From: an uncultured Lachnospiraceae bacterium
GTDB taxonomy: Bacteria > Bacillota > Clostridia > Lachnospirales > Lachnospiraceae
Direction of reading: 5' to 3'
DNA: 64,000 nt
Assembly: GCA_902801515.1 (NCBI GenBank)
Contig: CADCII010000008.1
Span: forward strand, 37,792-101,791
Below are positions 17,210 to 26,694 of the stretch, one piece after another. The position numbers and the translations under genes were made by a program. The notes beneath the pieces were generated by a model. It saw only the letters and a program-made list of their open reading frames with translations. It did no database searches and was not told where the DNA came from. Each line of letters opens with the position of its first letter. The first letter of the stretch is position 1.

Positions 17210-19267
17210 ATGGGGAAATCCTTATTTATTGCTGAGAAACCGAGTGTCGCGCAGGAGTTTGCGAGGGCACTCGGCGAAACTATGACCAGATGCGAAGGCT
17301 ACCAGGAATCAGACAACATGGTCGTGACCTGGTGCGTAGGCCATCTGGTATCAATGAGCTATCCGGACGCGTATGATGAGAAATACAAAAAGTGGAGTTT
17401 TGATACGATACCGTTTCTTCCGGAAACATTCCGGTATGAGGTGATCCGTTCCTCCGCCAAACAGTTTTCCATCGTACGAAAACTGCTCACAAGGCCGGAT
17501 GTGGACAAGATCTATGTCTGCACGGACTCCGGACGGGAAGGAGAATATATCTACCGTCTTGTCCGCCAGGAAGCGGGCGTGTCCGGCAAAGAAGAGCGGC
17601 GTGTCTGGATCGACTCACAGACGGAAGAGGAGATCCGCAGAGGAGTACGTGAGGCGAAGGATCTGAGTGCCTATGATACCCTCTCGGACGCTGCATATCT
17701 TCGTGCAAAAGAAGATTATCTGATGGGGATCAACTTCTCCAGAGCACTGACGCTCCGGTACGGAAGGTCCATGGCCGGATTTCTGGGTGAGAAATACTGC
17801 GTGGTATCGGTCGGCCGTGTCATGACCTGTGTCCTTGGGATGATCGTCAGCAGAGAACGGGAGATCAGGGATTTTCAGGAAACTCCATTCTTCAGGGTAT
17901 TTGCCAGGGCAATGGCCGGAGACATCCCGTTCCAGGCAGAATGGAAGGCAGCGGAAGGCTCGCGTTATTTCCAGAGTCCGAAACTGTACAGAGAGAACGG
18001 TTTTAAAGAGAGAAAAGATGCTGTCTGTCTGATCGAAGAGGTCAAGGCAGGCGTGAAAGATCCGGGACCATGGGAAGCCAGTGTATCTTCGAATGAGAAG
18101 AAAAAAGAGAAGAAGAATCCTCCTCTTCTCTATAATCTTGCAGAACTGCAGAATGACTGCAGCAGGATGTTCCACATCAGTCCGGACCAGACACTGAATA
18201 TAGCGCAGGAACTCTATGAGAAGAAGCTGACCACCTATCCCAGGACGGATGCAAGAGTTCTCTCGACAGCAATCTCCAAAGAGATCCATAAAAACATATC
18301 CGGTCTTCTAAGTTTCCAGAATGCTGCTCCATTTGCCAGAGAGGCACTTGATGCAGGGAAATGGAAGACGATCGCCCGGACGAAATATGTGAATGATTCC
18401 CAGATCACGGATCACTATGCGATCATTCCGACAGGACAGACAGGTGCTTTGAAAGGCCTGTCCTCCACAAGCTTCGGCGTATACTGTCAGATCGTAAAGA
18501 GATTCCTTGGCATATTCTATCCGCCGGCGGAATACCGCAGGATCAGCCTGACACTGGAAAGAGAGGGGGAGAAGTTCTTCTCTACAATCAGGATCCTTGA
18601 GAAAGAGGGCTATCTTGCTGTCATGAAGAAACCGGATAACAAGGACGAATCCGGAAGTCCGTCAACAGACACAGATTCGGACAGCAAAGACAGTCAGGAA
18701 AATGAATCTGAAAGCAATCCGCTCCTGCTTGCGCAGCTGGAGAAACTGCGCAAGGGTGATATTGTTCCCCTGACCGGATTCGAGATCCGGGAAGGAAAGA
18801 CTTCCCCTCCGAAGCGGTACAATTCGGGATCTATGATCCTTGCAATGGAGAACGCAGGCCAGCTGATCGAGGATGAGGAACTGAGAGAACAGATACGGTC
18901 CTCGGGCATCGGAACCAGCGCTACCAGGGCAGAGATCCTGAAAAAGCTTGTGAAAAACAGATACATTTCCCTGAATAAGAAGACGCAGATCCTGACGCCG
19001 ACCCTGATGGGGGAGATGATCGTGGATGTAGTCAGGTGCAGTATCCGGCCGCTCCTGAGTCCTGCGTTTACCGCAAGCTGGGAGAAGGGGCTCAACTATG
19101 TAGTGGACGGTTCGGTTACGTCCGGCGACTATATGGCTAAACTTGAAGATTACGTGGCAAAATACACCAATCAGGTAAAAGCGACGGATAACCAGGAACA
19201 GATGATTCCAATGTACCGTTACGCTTCACAGTTTTACAAAAAGAAACAAGTAAAAAACAGGAGGTAG
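17210..19267 (+). CDS. topB: DNA topoisomerase III
   Basis: The 685-residue type IA topoisomerase starts with the TOPRIM domain (LFIAEKPSVAQEFARALG, Glu in IAEKPS; TDSGREGEYIYRLV as the acidic triad region). The active-site tyrosine lies in TTYPRTDARVLS near residue 345. A low-complexity Asp/Ser/Glu insert lies near residues 475-505, followed by the conserved SSGIGTSATRAEILKKL block. No C-terminal zinc fingers are present, in line with TopB rather than TopA. It passes single strands to decatenate replication or recombination intermediates. It ends 7 nt before the next gene, with the ribosome binding site AGGAGG overlapping the stop region. Confidence 0.93.
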   Translation: MGKSLFIAEKPSVAQEFARALGETMTRCEGYQESDNMVVTWCVGHLVSMSYPDAYDEKYKKWSFDTIPFLPETFRYEVIRSSAKQFSIVRKLLTRPDVDKIYVCTDSGREGEYIYRLVRQEAGVSGKEERRVWIDSQTEEEIRRGVREAKDLSAYDTLSDAAYLRAKEDYLMGINFSRALTLRYGRSMAGFLGEKYCVVSVGRVMTCVLGMIVSREREIRDFQETPFFRVFARAMAGDIPFQAEWKAAEGSRYFQSPKLYRENGFKERKDAVCLIEEVKAGVKDPGPWEASVSSNEKKKEKKNPPLLYNLAELQNDCSRMFHISPDQTLNIAQELYEKKLTTYPRTDARVLSTAISKEIHKNISGLLSFQNAAPFAREALDAGKWKTIARTKYVNDSQITDHYAIIPTGQTGALKGLSSTSFGVYCQIVKRFLGIFYPPAEYRRISLTLEREGEKFFSTIRILEKEGYLAVMKKPDNKDESGSPSTDTDSDSKDSQENESESNPLLLAQLEKLRKGDIVPLTGFEIREGKTSPPKRYNSGSMILAMENAGQLIEDEELREQIRSSGIGTSATRAEILKKLVKNRYISLNKKTQILTPTLMGEMIVDVVRCSIRPLLSPAFTASWEKGLNYVVDGSVTSGDYMAKLEDYVAKYTNQVKATDNQEQMIPMYRYASQFYKKKQVKNRR

Positions 19268-19274
19268 ATCTATC

Positions 19275-19946
19275 ATGGAACAGTGTTTAATTGAGAATCT
19301 TTATGATCTTAGCGGAACGATCGCGGCAGATCTGTTTGAAGGATTAAAATATCCGTGGGAGGCTCTGCCTCTGATCGGGGATTATATCAAGAAGATCGGT
19401 CCCTCACTTGACCCCGGAGTCTATGAGCAGAAGGGCGAGAATATCTGGATCGCAAAAAGCGCGACAATCGCTCCGAGCGCATCTATAACAGGCCCCTGCA
19501 TCATCTGCCCGGGCGCGACGCTTCGCCAGTGTGCATTTGTCCGCGGCAACGCCATCGTCGGAGAAGGCGCGACCGTAGGAAACTCAACCGAGCTCAAGAA
19601 CGTTATCCTGTTCAAAGACTGTGAGGTTCCGCATTACAATTATGTAGGCGATTCAATCCTCGGCATCAAAGCTCATATGGGAGCCGGAGCCATCACCTCG
19701 AATGTGAAGGCAGACCGCAAGAACGTAGTCGTCAAGGACGGCGACAGAAAATATGAGACAGGTCTTCGGAAGTTCGGCGCCATGCTGGGCGACCATGTGG
19801 AAGTCGGCTGCAACAGCGTGCTGAATCCCGGAACTGTCGTCGGACGCTGGAGCAATATCTATCCGCTGAGCATGGTGAGAGGAGTTGTCCCGGAACACCA
19901 TATCTATAAGAGCAAAACCGAGATCGTTGTAAAGAGAGAAGATTAA
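19275..19946 (+). CDS. GlmU-like left-handed beta-helix protein
   Basis: The 223-residue protein is built of hexapeptide-type repeats (IAKSATIAPSASITGPCIICPGATL, in pieces, then IVGEGATVGNSTELKNVI and MGAGAITSNVKADRKN) typical of the acyltransferase half of UDP-N-acetylglucosamine pyrophosphorylase/acetyltransferases. The nucleotidyltransferase half of GlmU is missing, so it is a separate sugar-nucleotide or acetyl/acyl transferase of unknown substrate. The MGAGAITSN turn contains the Asn expected near the acetyl-CoA site. The start is supported by AGGAGG at 19259-19264. It is followed by a hairpin terminator and is probably cotranscribed with topB. Confidence 0.75.
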   Translation: MEQCLIENLYDLSGTIAADLFEGLKYPWEALPLIGDYIKKIGPSLDPGVYEQKGENIWIAKSATIAPSASITGPCIICPGATLRQCAFVRGNAIVGEGATVGNSTELKNVILFKDCEVPHYNYVGDSILGIKAHMGAGAITSNVKADRKNVVVKDGDRKYETGLRKFGAMLGDHVEVGCNSVLNPGTVVGRWSNIYPLSMVRGVVPEHHIYKSKTEIVVKRED

Positions 19947-19951
19947 TAGTT

Positions 19952-19980
19952 ACAGCCTTTCAGGTTTCCTGAAAGGCTGT
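19952..19980 (+). terminator. Hairpin terminator before parE
   Basis: A perfect 13-bp stem ACAGCCTTTCAGG (19952-19964) with CCTGAAAGGCTGT (19968-19980) and a TTT loop. No T-run follows, so efficiency is uncertain. Confidence 0.6.
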
Positions 19981-19999
19981 CTGCAGGTAAGGAAACTAT

Positions 20000-21925
20000 A
20001 TGGCAGCCAAGAAAGCATACAATGCAGATTCGATCACCGTTCTGGAGGGACTGGACGCAGTCCGCAAAAGACCGGGAATGTATATCGGAAGTACCTCCCG
20101 CAAGGGACTCAACCACCTGGTCTATGAGATCGTCGACAACTCCGTCGACGAACATCTTGCAGGCTACTGCAGTGAGATCCATGTGACACTCAATGACGAC
20201 GGCAGCGCCACCATCTCTGATAACGGGCGCGGTATCCCTGTCGGCATGCATAAGCAGGGAGTGTCTGCGGAACGTGTCGTCTTCACGACACTTCACGCAG
20301 GCGGAAAATTTGACAACAATGCCTACCGTACATCCGGAGGTCTTCACGGCGTCGGCTCCTCAGTAGTCAACGCCCTGTCGGCCTGGATGGATGTACAGGT
20401 CTTTCTGGACGGCAATATCTACCATGACCGTTATAAGAAGGGCAAGCCCGACCTGAAACTTGAGAACGGGCTTCTCCCGGTCATCGGAAGGACAAGGGTC
20501 ACAGGAACGAAGATCTCATTTCTTCCTGATGATACCATCTTCACGCAGACGACCCGTTTCTCATCAGGCGACATCAAAAACCGTCTGCATGAAACTGCCT
20601 ACCTGAACCCGGATCTCACCATCATCTTCAGGGATGACAGAGAGGGGCGGGACGAAGAGATCTCTTTCCACGAACCGGAAGGCATCCTTGGTTTCATCAA
20701 AGACCTGAACCGCAAGAAAGAGCCTGTGTGCGATCCGATCTACATAAAAGGAGAGAGCGACAGTATCATCGTTGAGCTGGCTGTCCAGTATGTAAATGAA
20801 TTCCACGAGAATGTTCTGGGATTCTGCAACAATATCTTCAACGCGGAAGGCGGCACCCATCTGACCGGATTCAAGACAGCGTTCACCACTGTCATGAATA
20901 CCTATGCAAGGGAACTGGGCATCCTGAAGGAAAAAGACCAGAACTTCACCGGCGCTGACATCCGGAATGGAATGACTGCGGTCATTTCGATCCGTCACCC
21001 GCAGCCTTCATTTGAAGGGCAGACCAAGACCAAACTGGATAACGCGGATGCTGCCAAAGCAGTTGCTAAAGTGACAGCTGACGAGATTGTGAGATTCTTC
21101 GACAAGAACCTCACTGTACTCAAGGATGTACTTGGCTGCGCAGAGAAGGCTGCCAAGATCCGCAAGACAGAAGAGAAAGCAAAGACCAACCTGCTGACAA
21201 AGCAGAAATACTCATTTGACTCCAACGGAAAGCTGGCAAACTGTGAGAGCCGCGATCCGAAGAAATGCGAGATCTTCATCGTAGAGGGAGACTCCGCCGG
21301 CGGATCCGCCAAGACCGCCCGCGACCGCAGCTACCAGGCCATACTGCCCATCCGCGGCAAGATCCTGAATGTCGAGAAGGCTTCGATTGACAAGATCCTT
21401 GCCAACGCCGAGATCAAGACCATGATCAATTCATTTGGCTGCGGTTTCTCGGAAGGATACGGCAATGACTTTGATATCTCGAAACTTCGGTATGACAAGA
21501 TCATCATCATGGCCGACGCCGACGTGGACGGAGCCCATATCTGCACGCTTCTGCTGACACTGTTTTACAGATTCATGCCGGACCTGATCTATGAAGGGCA
21601 TGTCTATATCGCCATGCCTCCGCTGTACAAGGCGATCCCGTCAAAGGGAAATGAAGAATACCTGTACGATGACGACGCTCTGGCAGTATACAGGAAGAAA
21701 CATAAAGGGCCGTTTACCCTGCAACGGTACAAGGGTCTTGGAGAAATGGACCCGGACCAGCTGTGGGAGACAACACTGAATCCGGAGACGAGAACCATGC
21801 GCAGGGTGGAGATCGAAGACGGCCGCGCAGCAAGCGATGTGACTGAGCTTCTGATGGGCTCGGAAGTTCCGCCCCGCAAAGACTTTATCTATGAACATGC
21901 CCGCGATGCCGCGCTTGATGTGTGA
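20000..21925 (+). CDS. parE: DNA topoisomerase IV subunit B (GyrB/ParE family)
   Basis: The 641-residue type IIA ATPase subunit has the GHKL ATP-binding region (EIVDNSVDEHLAG, DNGRGIPVG, TSGGLHGVGSSVVNALS), the transducer domain and the TOPRIM domain with EGDSAGGSAKTARDR, the DADVDGAHI acidic pair and QRYKGLGEMDPDQLWETT near the C-terminus. Length and partnership with the following ParC-like gene favour topoisomerase IV over gyrase, although clostridial paralogues are hard to tell apart. It hydrolyses ATP to drive duplex passage for chromosome decatenation. The partner gene begins 12 nt later. Confidence 0.85.
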   Translation: MAAKKAYNADSITVLEGLDAVRKRPGMYIGSTSRKGLNHLVYEIVDNSVDEHLAGYCSEIHVTLNDDGSATISDNGRGIPVGMHKQGVSAERVVFTTLHAGGKFDNNAYRTSGGLHGVGSSVVNALSAWMDVQVFLDGNIYHDRYKKGKPDLKLENGLLPVIGRTRVTGTKISFLPDDTIFTQTTRFSSGDIKNRLHETAYLNPDLTIIFRDDREGRDEEISFHEPEGILGFIKDLNRKKEPVCDPIYIKGESDSIIVELAVQYVNEFHENVLGFCNNIFNAEGGTHLTGFKTAFTTVMNTYARELGILKEKDQNFTGADIRNGMTAVISIRHPQPSFEGQTKTKLDNADAAKAVAKVTADEIVRFFDKNLTVLKDVLGCAEKAAKIRKTEEKAKTNLLTKQKYSFDSNGKLANCESRDPKKCEIFIVEGDSAGGSAKTARDRSYQAILPIRGKILNVEKASIDKILANAEIKTMINSFGCGFSEGYGNDFDISKLRYDKIIIMADADVDGAHICTLLLTLFYRFMPDLIYEGHVYIAMPPLYKAIPSKGNEEYLYDDDALAVYRKKHKGPFTLQRYKGLGEMDPDQLWETTLNPETRTMRRVEIEDGRAASDVTELLMGSEVPPRKDFIYEHARDAALDV

Positions 21926-21937
21926 GGATGACAAGAT

Positions 21938-24178
21938 ATGCCTAATGAAGTAATTCAGACTGAATATGCGGAGATCATGCAGAAGTCATATATTGACTAT
22001 GCAATGAGTGTTATCGTCGCAAGAGCGCTTCCTGATGTAAGAGACGGCCTGAAACCGGTCCAGAGAAGGACGCTGTATGACATGCATGAGCTTGGTATCC
22101 GCTGGGACAGGCCTTACAGAAAGTCTGCCAGGATCGTCGGTGATACGATGGGTAAATACCATCCGCACGGCGACAGTTCCATATACGGTGCTCTGGTCGT
22201 TCTTGCCCAGGACTTCAAGATGGGACTTCCGCTGGTAGACGGCCACGGAAACTTCGGGTCCATTGAAGGAGACGGGGCTGCGGCAATGCGTTATACCGAA
22301 GCCAGACTCCAGAAGATCACACAGGAAGCATTCCTCAGTGACCTTGACAAAGGGGTCGTGGACTTCGTACCTAACTTTGACGAGACTGAGAAAGAGCCGT
22401 CGGTCCTTCCTGCCCGTATCCCGAACCTTCTTGTAAACGGTTCGGAAGGAATCGCTGTAGGTATGGCGACTTCCATACCGCCTCATAATCTCGGAGAGGT
22501 CATCGACGCAGTCGTTGCGCTGATTCGGGACAGTTCCCTGACCAGTGAAGACCTTATGAAATATATCAAGGGGCCTGACTTTCCGACCGGGGGGATCATT
22601 GTAAATGAGTCCGAGCTTCCTCAGATCTACAGTACCGGTTCAGGCAAGATCAAGGTGCGCGGAAGGGTAACGGTTGAGAAGATCCCGAGGACAGACCGAA
22701 AGAGACTCGTTGTCACTGAGATTCCCTACACCATGATCGGTGCCGGGATCGGCAAGTTCCTCAATGACGCCGCGGCTCTTGCAGACAGCAAACTCGGAAG
22801 CGATATCTCTGATATATCGAACCAGTCTTCCAAGGAAGGCATACGAATAGTCCTGGAACTTCGAAAAGGAGCGGATCCGGATTATATCGAGAAACTGCTC
22901 TATAAAAAGACCCGCCTGGAAGATACTTTCGGCGTCAACATGCTTGCCGTATCGGACGGAAGGCCGGAGACTCTGTCTCTTCATGACATTCTGGAGGCTC
23001 ATATCGACTTCCAGTTTGAAGTTACCACAAGGAAGTATCAGAGCATGCTCGATTCCGAGCTGCAGAAGAAAGAGATCCAGGAAGGCCTGATCCGTGCAGT
23101 TGATGTGATCGACCTGATCATTGAGATCCTTCGCGGCTCCAAAGACCGGACCATGGCCAAGAACTGTCTCGTCTACGGCACAACAGACGGAATCAGGTTC
23201 AAGTCCCGCAAGTCAAAGAGCGATGCCGCGAAGCTCCGCTTTACCGACGCGCAGGCTTCCGCGATCCTTGAGATGCGTCTCTATAAACTGATCGGACTGG
23301 AGATCGACGCACTCACTGCTGAATACGAAGAGACTGTCAAAAAGATTGAAAAGTACACAGATATCCTGAACAATTATTCCTCCATGGCGAACGTGATCGT
23401 TGAGCAGCTGGAAGATTTCAGGAAGCAGTATGCGACAGACAGAAAGACTCAGATCACTGAGGCGGAAGCTGTCGTTCTGGAAGAGAAGAAGGCGGAGGCA
23501 TTCCCTGTTGTCTTCCTGATGGACCGTTTCGGCTATGCGCGTACGATCGACGAGAGTGTCTATGAGAAGAACAGGGATGCAGCAGATGAGGAGAACAGGA
23601 TCGTACTTCACTGCATGAGTGATTCCAGGCTCTGTGTGTTTACCGACACCGGCAAGCAGCACATCCTCAAAGCAGAGAAGGTACCGCACGGCAAATTCCG
23701 TGACAAGGGAACGCCGATCGACAATCTGTGTAATTATGACTCATCGGAAGAGACCTATCTTCAGGTATACAGCCTTGATGAGATAAAGACACAGAAACTG
23801 CTCTTTACGACAGCGCACGGCTTTGTCAAGGCAGTTGAAGGATCCGAATTTGACGTTGCGAAGCTGACTGTCGCAGCCACGAAGCTGGAAGAAGGCGACC
23901 GTCTTGTCGACGTCCATCCGGTTCATTTCCAGACCAGCATGGTCATTGCTACCAGAAACAATTACCTGCTCCGGACACAGGAAGAATCCATTCCGGTTCA
24001 GAAGAAGGGAGCAAGAGGTGTCTACGGCATCAGGCTGACTTCCGGGGATGAGGTTGACAAAGTGTACTATCTGGAGGACGGAGCCCCGACAGAGGTAGAA
24101 ATCTCAGGCAAAACGGTATCACTTAACCGTCTCCACATAGCAGAACGCGGCGGAAAGGGCACAAAACTTCGCAAATAA
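21938..24178 (+). CDS. parC: DNA topoisomerase IV subunit A (GyrA/ParC family)
   Basis: The 746-residue breakage-reunion subunit carries the catalytic Arg118-Tyr119 in AAAMRYTEARL and the quinolone-resistance region HPHGDSSIYGALV with the usual susceptible-type serine at residue 80. It is shorter than typical GyrA (about 820-870) and its C-terminal part has only degenerate beta-pinwheel blades; the supercoiling GyrA box QRRGGKG is not seen, the nearest segment being QKKGARGV. These points favour ParC. It is paired with parE upstream. No lesion is visible. Confidence 0.83.
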   Translation: MPNEVIQTEYAEIMQKSYIDYAMSVIVARALPDVRDGLKPVQRRTLYDMHELGIRWDRPYRKSARIVGDTMGKYHPHGDSSIYGALVVLAQDFKMGLPLVDGHGNFGSIEGDGAAAMRYTEARLQKITQEAFLSDLDKGVVDFVPNFDETEKEPSVLPARIPNLLVNGSEGIAVGMATSIPPHNLGEVIDAVVALIRDSSLTSEDLMKYIKGPDFPTGGIIVNESELPQIYSTGSGKIKVRGRVTVEKIPRTDRKRLVVTEIPYTMIGAGIGKFLNDAAALADSKLGSDISDISNQSSKEGIRIVLELRKGADPDYIEKLLYKKTRLEDTFGVNMLAVSDGRPETLSLHDILEAHIDFQFEVTTRKYQSMLDSELQKKEIQEGLIRAVDVIDLIIEILRGSKDRTMAKNCLVYGTTDGIRFKSRKSKSDAAKLRFTDAQASAILEMRLYKLIGLEIDALTAEYEETVKKIEKYTDILNNYSSMANVIVEQLEDFRKQYATDRKTQITEAEAVVLEEKKAEAFPVVFLMDRFGYARTIDESVYEKNRDAADEENRIVLHCMSDSRLCVFTDTGKQHILKAEKVPHGKFRDKGTPIDNLCNYDSSEETYLQVYSLDEIKTQKLLFTTAHGFVKAVEGSEFDVAKLTVAATKLEEGDRLVDVHPVHFQTSMVIATRNNYLLRTQEESIPVQKKGARGVYGIRLTSGDEVDKVYYLEDGAPTEVEISGKTVSLNRLHIAERGGKGTKLRK

Positions 24179-24253
24179 GAAGGAAAATTCCGAAAAACCC
24201 TTGTATTTACTGCATTTCAGTGGTAGTATACATACGAATTTGATACTGATGAT

Positions 24254-24286
24254 AAGAAGAACGGGCCGAAAAAGCCCGTTCTTCTT
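24254..24286 (+). terminator. Hairpin between parC and rimP
   Basis: A perfect 13-bp stem AAGAAGAACGGGC (24254-24266) pairs with GCCCGTTCTTCTT (24274-24286) around a CGAAAAA loop. It can terminate parC transcription or act as a leader hairpin 20 nt upstream of the rimP start. A weak TATACA-like box near 24228 upstream could start the operon before the hairpin. Confidence 0.65.
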
Positions 24287-24306
24287 CCATGTGTAAGAGG
24301 AGATCT

Positions 24307-24771
24307 ATGAACCGAAGCGAGTACGAGAGCAGAACGGAAGCTCTGGTCCTTCCGATCCTGGAAGAGAGGGGCTGGGAACTGGTCGACGTCGAGTTTGTGA
24401 AAGAAGGGAGCACCTGGTATCTGCGTGCTTACATTGACAAACCGGGCGGTATCACTGTGGATGACTGCGAGGTCGTGAGCCGGGCGCTTGAGGCGAAACT
24501 GGACAGTGAAAATTTCATTTCCGAGGCTTACATCCTTGAAGTTTCTTCTCCGGGTCTGGGGCGTGCCATTAAGAAAGATAAAGATTACGTCCGCAACGAA
24601 GGAAAAGAGATCGAGCTTCGGCTCTACAAACCATTTGAACACAGCAAGGAATTCAGGGGAGTCCTGAAGTGCTGGGACGCAGACAGTATTACGATCACTG
24701 TCGATGATGAAAGAGATCTTGTATTTGCCAGGAAAGACCTCGCGCTTGTACGCGAAGCGTTTGACTGGTGA
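24307..24771 (+). CDS. rimP: Ribosome maturation factor RimP
   Basis: The protein has 154 residues from the ATG at 24307 (AAGAGGAGAT upstream); an in-frame ATG at 24289 has no proper binding site. RimP helps late 30S maturation. The N-terminal domain has the family blocks VDVEFVKEG, YIDKPGGITVDDCEVVSRALEAKLD (in pieces) and VSSPGLGRAI; the C-terminal SH3-like domain follows from about residue 95. It is the first gene of the conserved Firmicutes nusA-infB operon. Confidence 0.95.
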   Translation: MNRSEYESRTEALVLPILEERGWELVDVEFVKEGSTWYLRAYIDKPGGITVDDCEVVSRALEAKLDSENFISEAYILEVSSPGLGRAIKKDKDYVRNEGKEIELRLYKPFEHSKEFRGVLKCWDADSITITVDDERDLVFARKDLALVREAFDW

Positions 24772-24816
24772 ATCTGATAATAAAAAAGCCGTATACAGGA
24801 GGGTAAAGGAAAAACA

Positions 24817-26052
24817 ATGAATGATGAACTGTTTGATGCTCTGGTAATTCTTGAAAAAGAGAAAAACATCAAGAGCGATGTTCTGCTTGAGGCTATCGCA
24901 AAATCACTGGAGCAGGCCTGCCGGAATAACTTCAACCGCCAGGACCTGAACAATATTGTGGTAGACCTGAATCAGCAGAAGAAGAGTTTTGGTATCTTTC
25001 TCGCAAAAGAGGTCGTTGAGACGGTCGAGGATAACATGACCCAGATCAGTCTTGCCGACGCCATGATGATCGATCCGTCCTACCAGGTGGGTGACGTGAT
25101 CAATGTGGATATCAATTCCCGCGCGTTTGGCCGTATCGCCGTACAGAATGCGAAGAATGTTATCCTTCAGCAGATCCGCGAGGCAGAGAGAAAGAGCCTG
25201 TTCGCCGACTACTATGACAAGGAGAACAAGGTTGTCACTGGTGTTGTCCAGAGATTTATCGGCCGCAATGTCGCTATCAATCTCGGCAAGGTGGACGGCA
25301 TCCTGAATGAAAGTGAAATGATCAAGGGTGAGAACTATTACCCGAACCAGAGGATCAAGGTCTATGTCCTTCATGTGGACAACACACCGAAGGGACCGAG
25401 GATCCTTGTTTCCCGCAAACATCCGAATCTTGTACGCTGCCTGTTTGAGCAGGAGGTTGCGGAAGTTGCCGACGGAACGGTACAGATCATGGCAATCGCC
25501 CGCGAAGCCGGTTCCAGATCCAAGATGGCAGTTCTGTCCAACTCTGAGAATGTCGATCCGGTCGGCGCATGCGTAGGCCAGAACGGAAGCCGTGTTGCCA
25601 TGGTCGTGGATGAACTGAACGGTGAGAAGATCGATATCGTAAACTGGGATGAAAACCCCGCATACTTTATCGAGAATGCGCTCAGTCCTGCCAAGGTCGT
25701 CACTGTCCTTGTCGATGAAGAGGATAAGCAGGCCAAAGTCGTTGTTCCTGACTATCAGCTGTCTCTTGCAATCGGACGTGAAGGCCAGAATGCGAGACTT
25801 ACCGCAAGACTTACCGGTTTCAAGATCGATATCAAGTCTGAGACACAGGCGATCGAGTCCGGCGAACTGGATGAGTTCCAGGAAGAATACTACAACGATG
25901 GATACGATGAAAACGGTGAGCAGTATCCGGAAGAGTATTATGACGACGGACAGTACTCTGAAGACGGTGTCTACTATGACGACGGTTCCTATGAGGATGA
26001 CGGTGTCTACTATGACGACGCATCCTACGTGGATGAAAACCAGACGGAATGA
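24817..26052 (+). CDS. nusA: Transcription termination/antitermination factor NusA
   Basis: The 411-residue protein contains the N-terminal RNA polymerase-binding domain (1-130), an S1 domain (about 135-200, VVQRFIGRNVAINLGKVDGIL in pieces) and two KH domains (about 210-345, with PVGACVGQNGSRV and AIGREGQNARLAARL-like sequence). After residue 350 it ends in an acidic Tyr/Asp/Glu-rich tail with repeats of the type DDGVYYDDASY, unlike the short basic ends of Bacillus NusA. It modulates pausing, termination and antitermination and binds nascent RNA. The gene follows rimP by 45 nt with AGGAGGG as binding site. Confidence 0.96.
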   Translation: MNDELFDALVILEKEKNIKSDVLLEAIAKSLEQACRNNFNRQDLNNIVVDLNQQKKSFGIFLAKEVVETVEDNMTQISLADAMMIDPSYQVGDVINVDINSRAFGRIAVQNAKNVILQQIREAERKSLFADYYDKENKVVTGVVQRFIGRNVAINLGKVDGILNESEMIKGENYYPNQRIKVYVLHVDNTPKGPRILVSRKHPNLVRCLFEQEVAEVADGTVQIMAIAREAGSRSKMAVLSNSENVDPVGACVGQNGSRVAMVVDELNGEKIDIVNWDENPAYFIENALSPAKVVTVLVDEEDKQAKVVVPDYQLSLAIGREGQNARLTARLTGFKIDIKSETQAIESGELDEFQEEYYNDGYDENGEQYPEEYYDDGQYSEDGVYYDDGSYEDDGVYYDDASYVDENQTE

Positions 26053-26075
26053 ATTATACAGGAGGATGATCTCCC

Positions 26076-26351
26076 TTGAGTAATCAGAAAAAACCAGTGC
26101 TTCGCCGGTGTGTCGGATGCGGTGAGATGAAGGATAAAAAAGACCTGATCCGTGTCGTGCGCACTCAGGAAGGTGAGATCCTTCCGGATAAGACCGGAAG
26201 GGTAAATGGAAGAGGCGCGTATGTCTGCAAAGATCCTGAATGCTTTATGAATGCAGTCAGGAAGAAGGGACTTGAGCGGTCTCTGAAGTGCAGGGTGGAC
26301 GCGCAGGTCTATGAAGGCCTCAGATCATACTTTGAAGGGGAGAGCTCCTGA
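26076..26351 (+). CDS. rnpM: RnpM (YlxR), RNase P modulator
   Basis: The 91-residue protein starts at a TTG at 26076, 10 nt after AGGAGG; no ATG fits. It shows the YlxR signature RRCVGCGEMKDKKDLIRVVR and GRVNGRGAYVCKDPECF, with the paired cysteines of the family. YlxR/RnpM binds RNA and has been reported to modulate RNase P in Bacillus. Its place between nusA and ylxQ is the classical order. Confidence 0.93.
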   Translation: MSNQKKPVLRRCVGCGEMKDKKDLIRVVRTQEGEILPDKTGRVNGRGAYVCKDPECFMNAVRKKGLERSLKCRVDAQVYEGLRSYFEGESS

Positions 26352-26362
26352 TCGGAGATAAT

Positions 26363-26689
26363 ATGCAGTCAGATGACAGAAAGATCCTGAATCTTCTCGG
26401 TCTTGCTCAGAAAGCAGGGAAGATTGCGTCCGGAGAGTTTTCGACAGAGAAAGCCATAAAGGGCGGGCAGGCGAAGATGGCAGTCATCTCCGCCGATGCT
26501 TCAGGAAATACAAAAAAGAAATTCCACAATATGTGTGAGTGGTACCATGTTCCGGTAATTGAGATCTCAGACAAAGAATCTCTTGGACACTGCCTGGGAA
26601 GGTCAGACAGGACCAGTGCGGCAGTGACAGATGAAGGTCTTGCCAGGGCGATCATGAAAGCAGCCGGAGCAGAGGATACACGGAGGTAG
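26363..26689 (+). CDS. ylxQ: YlxQ, L7Ae/L30e-family RNA-binding protein
   Basis: The 108-residue protein has the ribosomal L7Ae-like start [20 protein letters not shown] and a lysine/glycine pattern consistent with kink-turn RNA binding. It is encoded between rnpM and infB, as in most Firmicutes. Its target RNA is not known. ATG at 26363 follows a weak GGAGAT site. Confidence 0.9.
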   Translation: MQSDDRKILNLLGLAQKAGKIASGEFSTEKAIKGGQAKMAVISADASGNTKKKFHNMCEWYHVPVIEISDKESLGHCLGRSDRTSAAVTDEGLARAIMKAAGAEDTRR

Positions 26690-26694
26690 TAGAT

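Noticed and set aside
20000-24178. gyrB-gyrA
   Set aside because: Shortened A-subunit C-terminus without a clear GyrA box and the 641-residue B subunit fit parE-parC better, though the distinction is not absolute.
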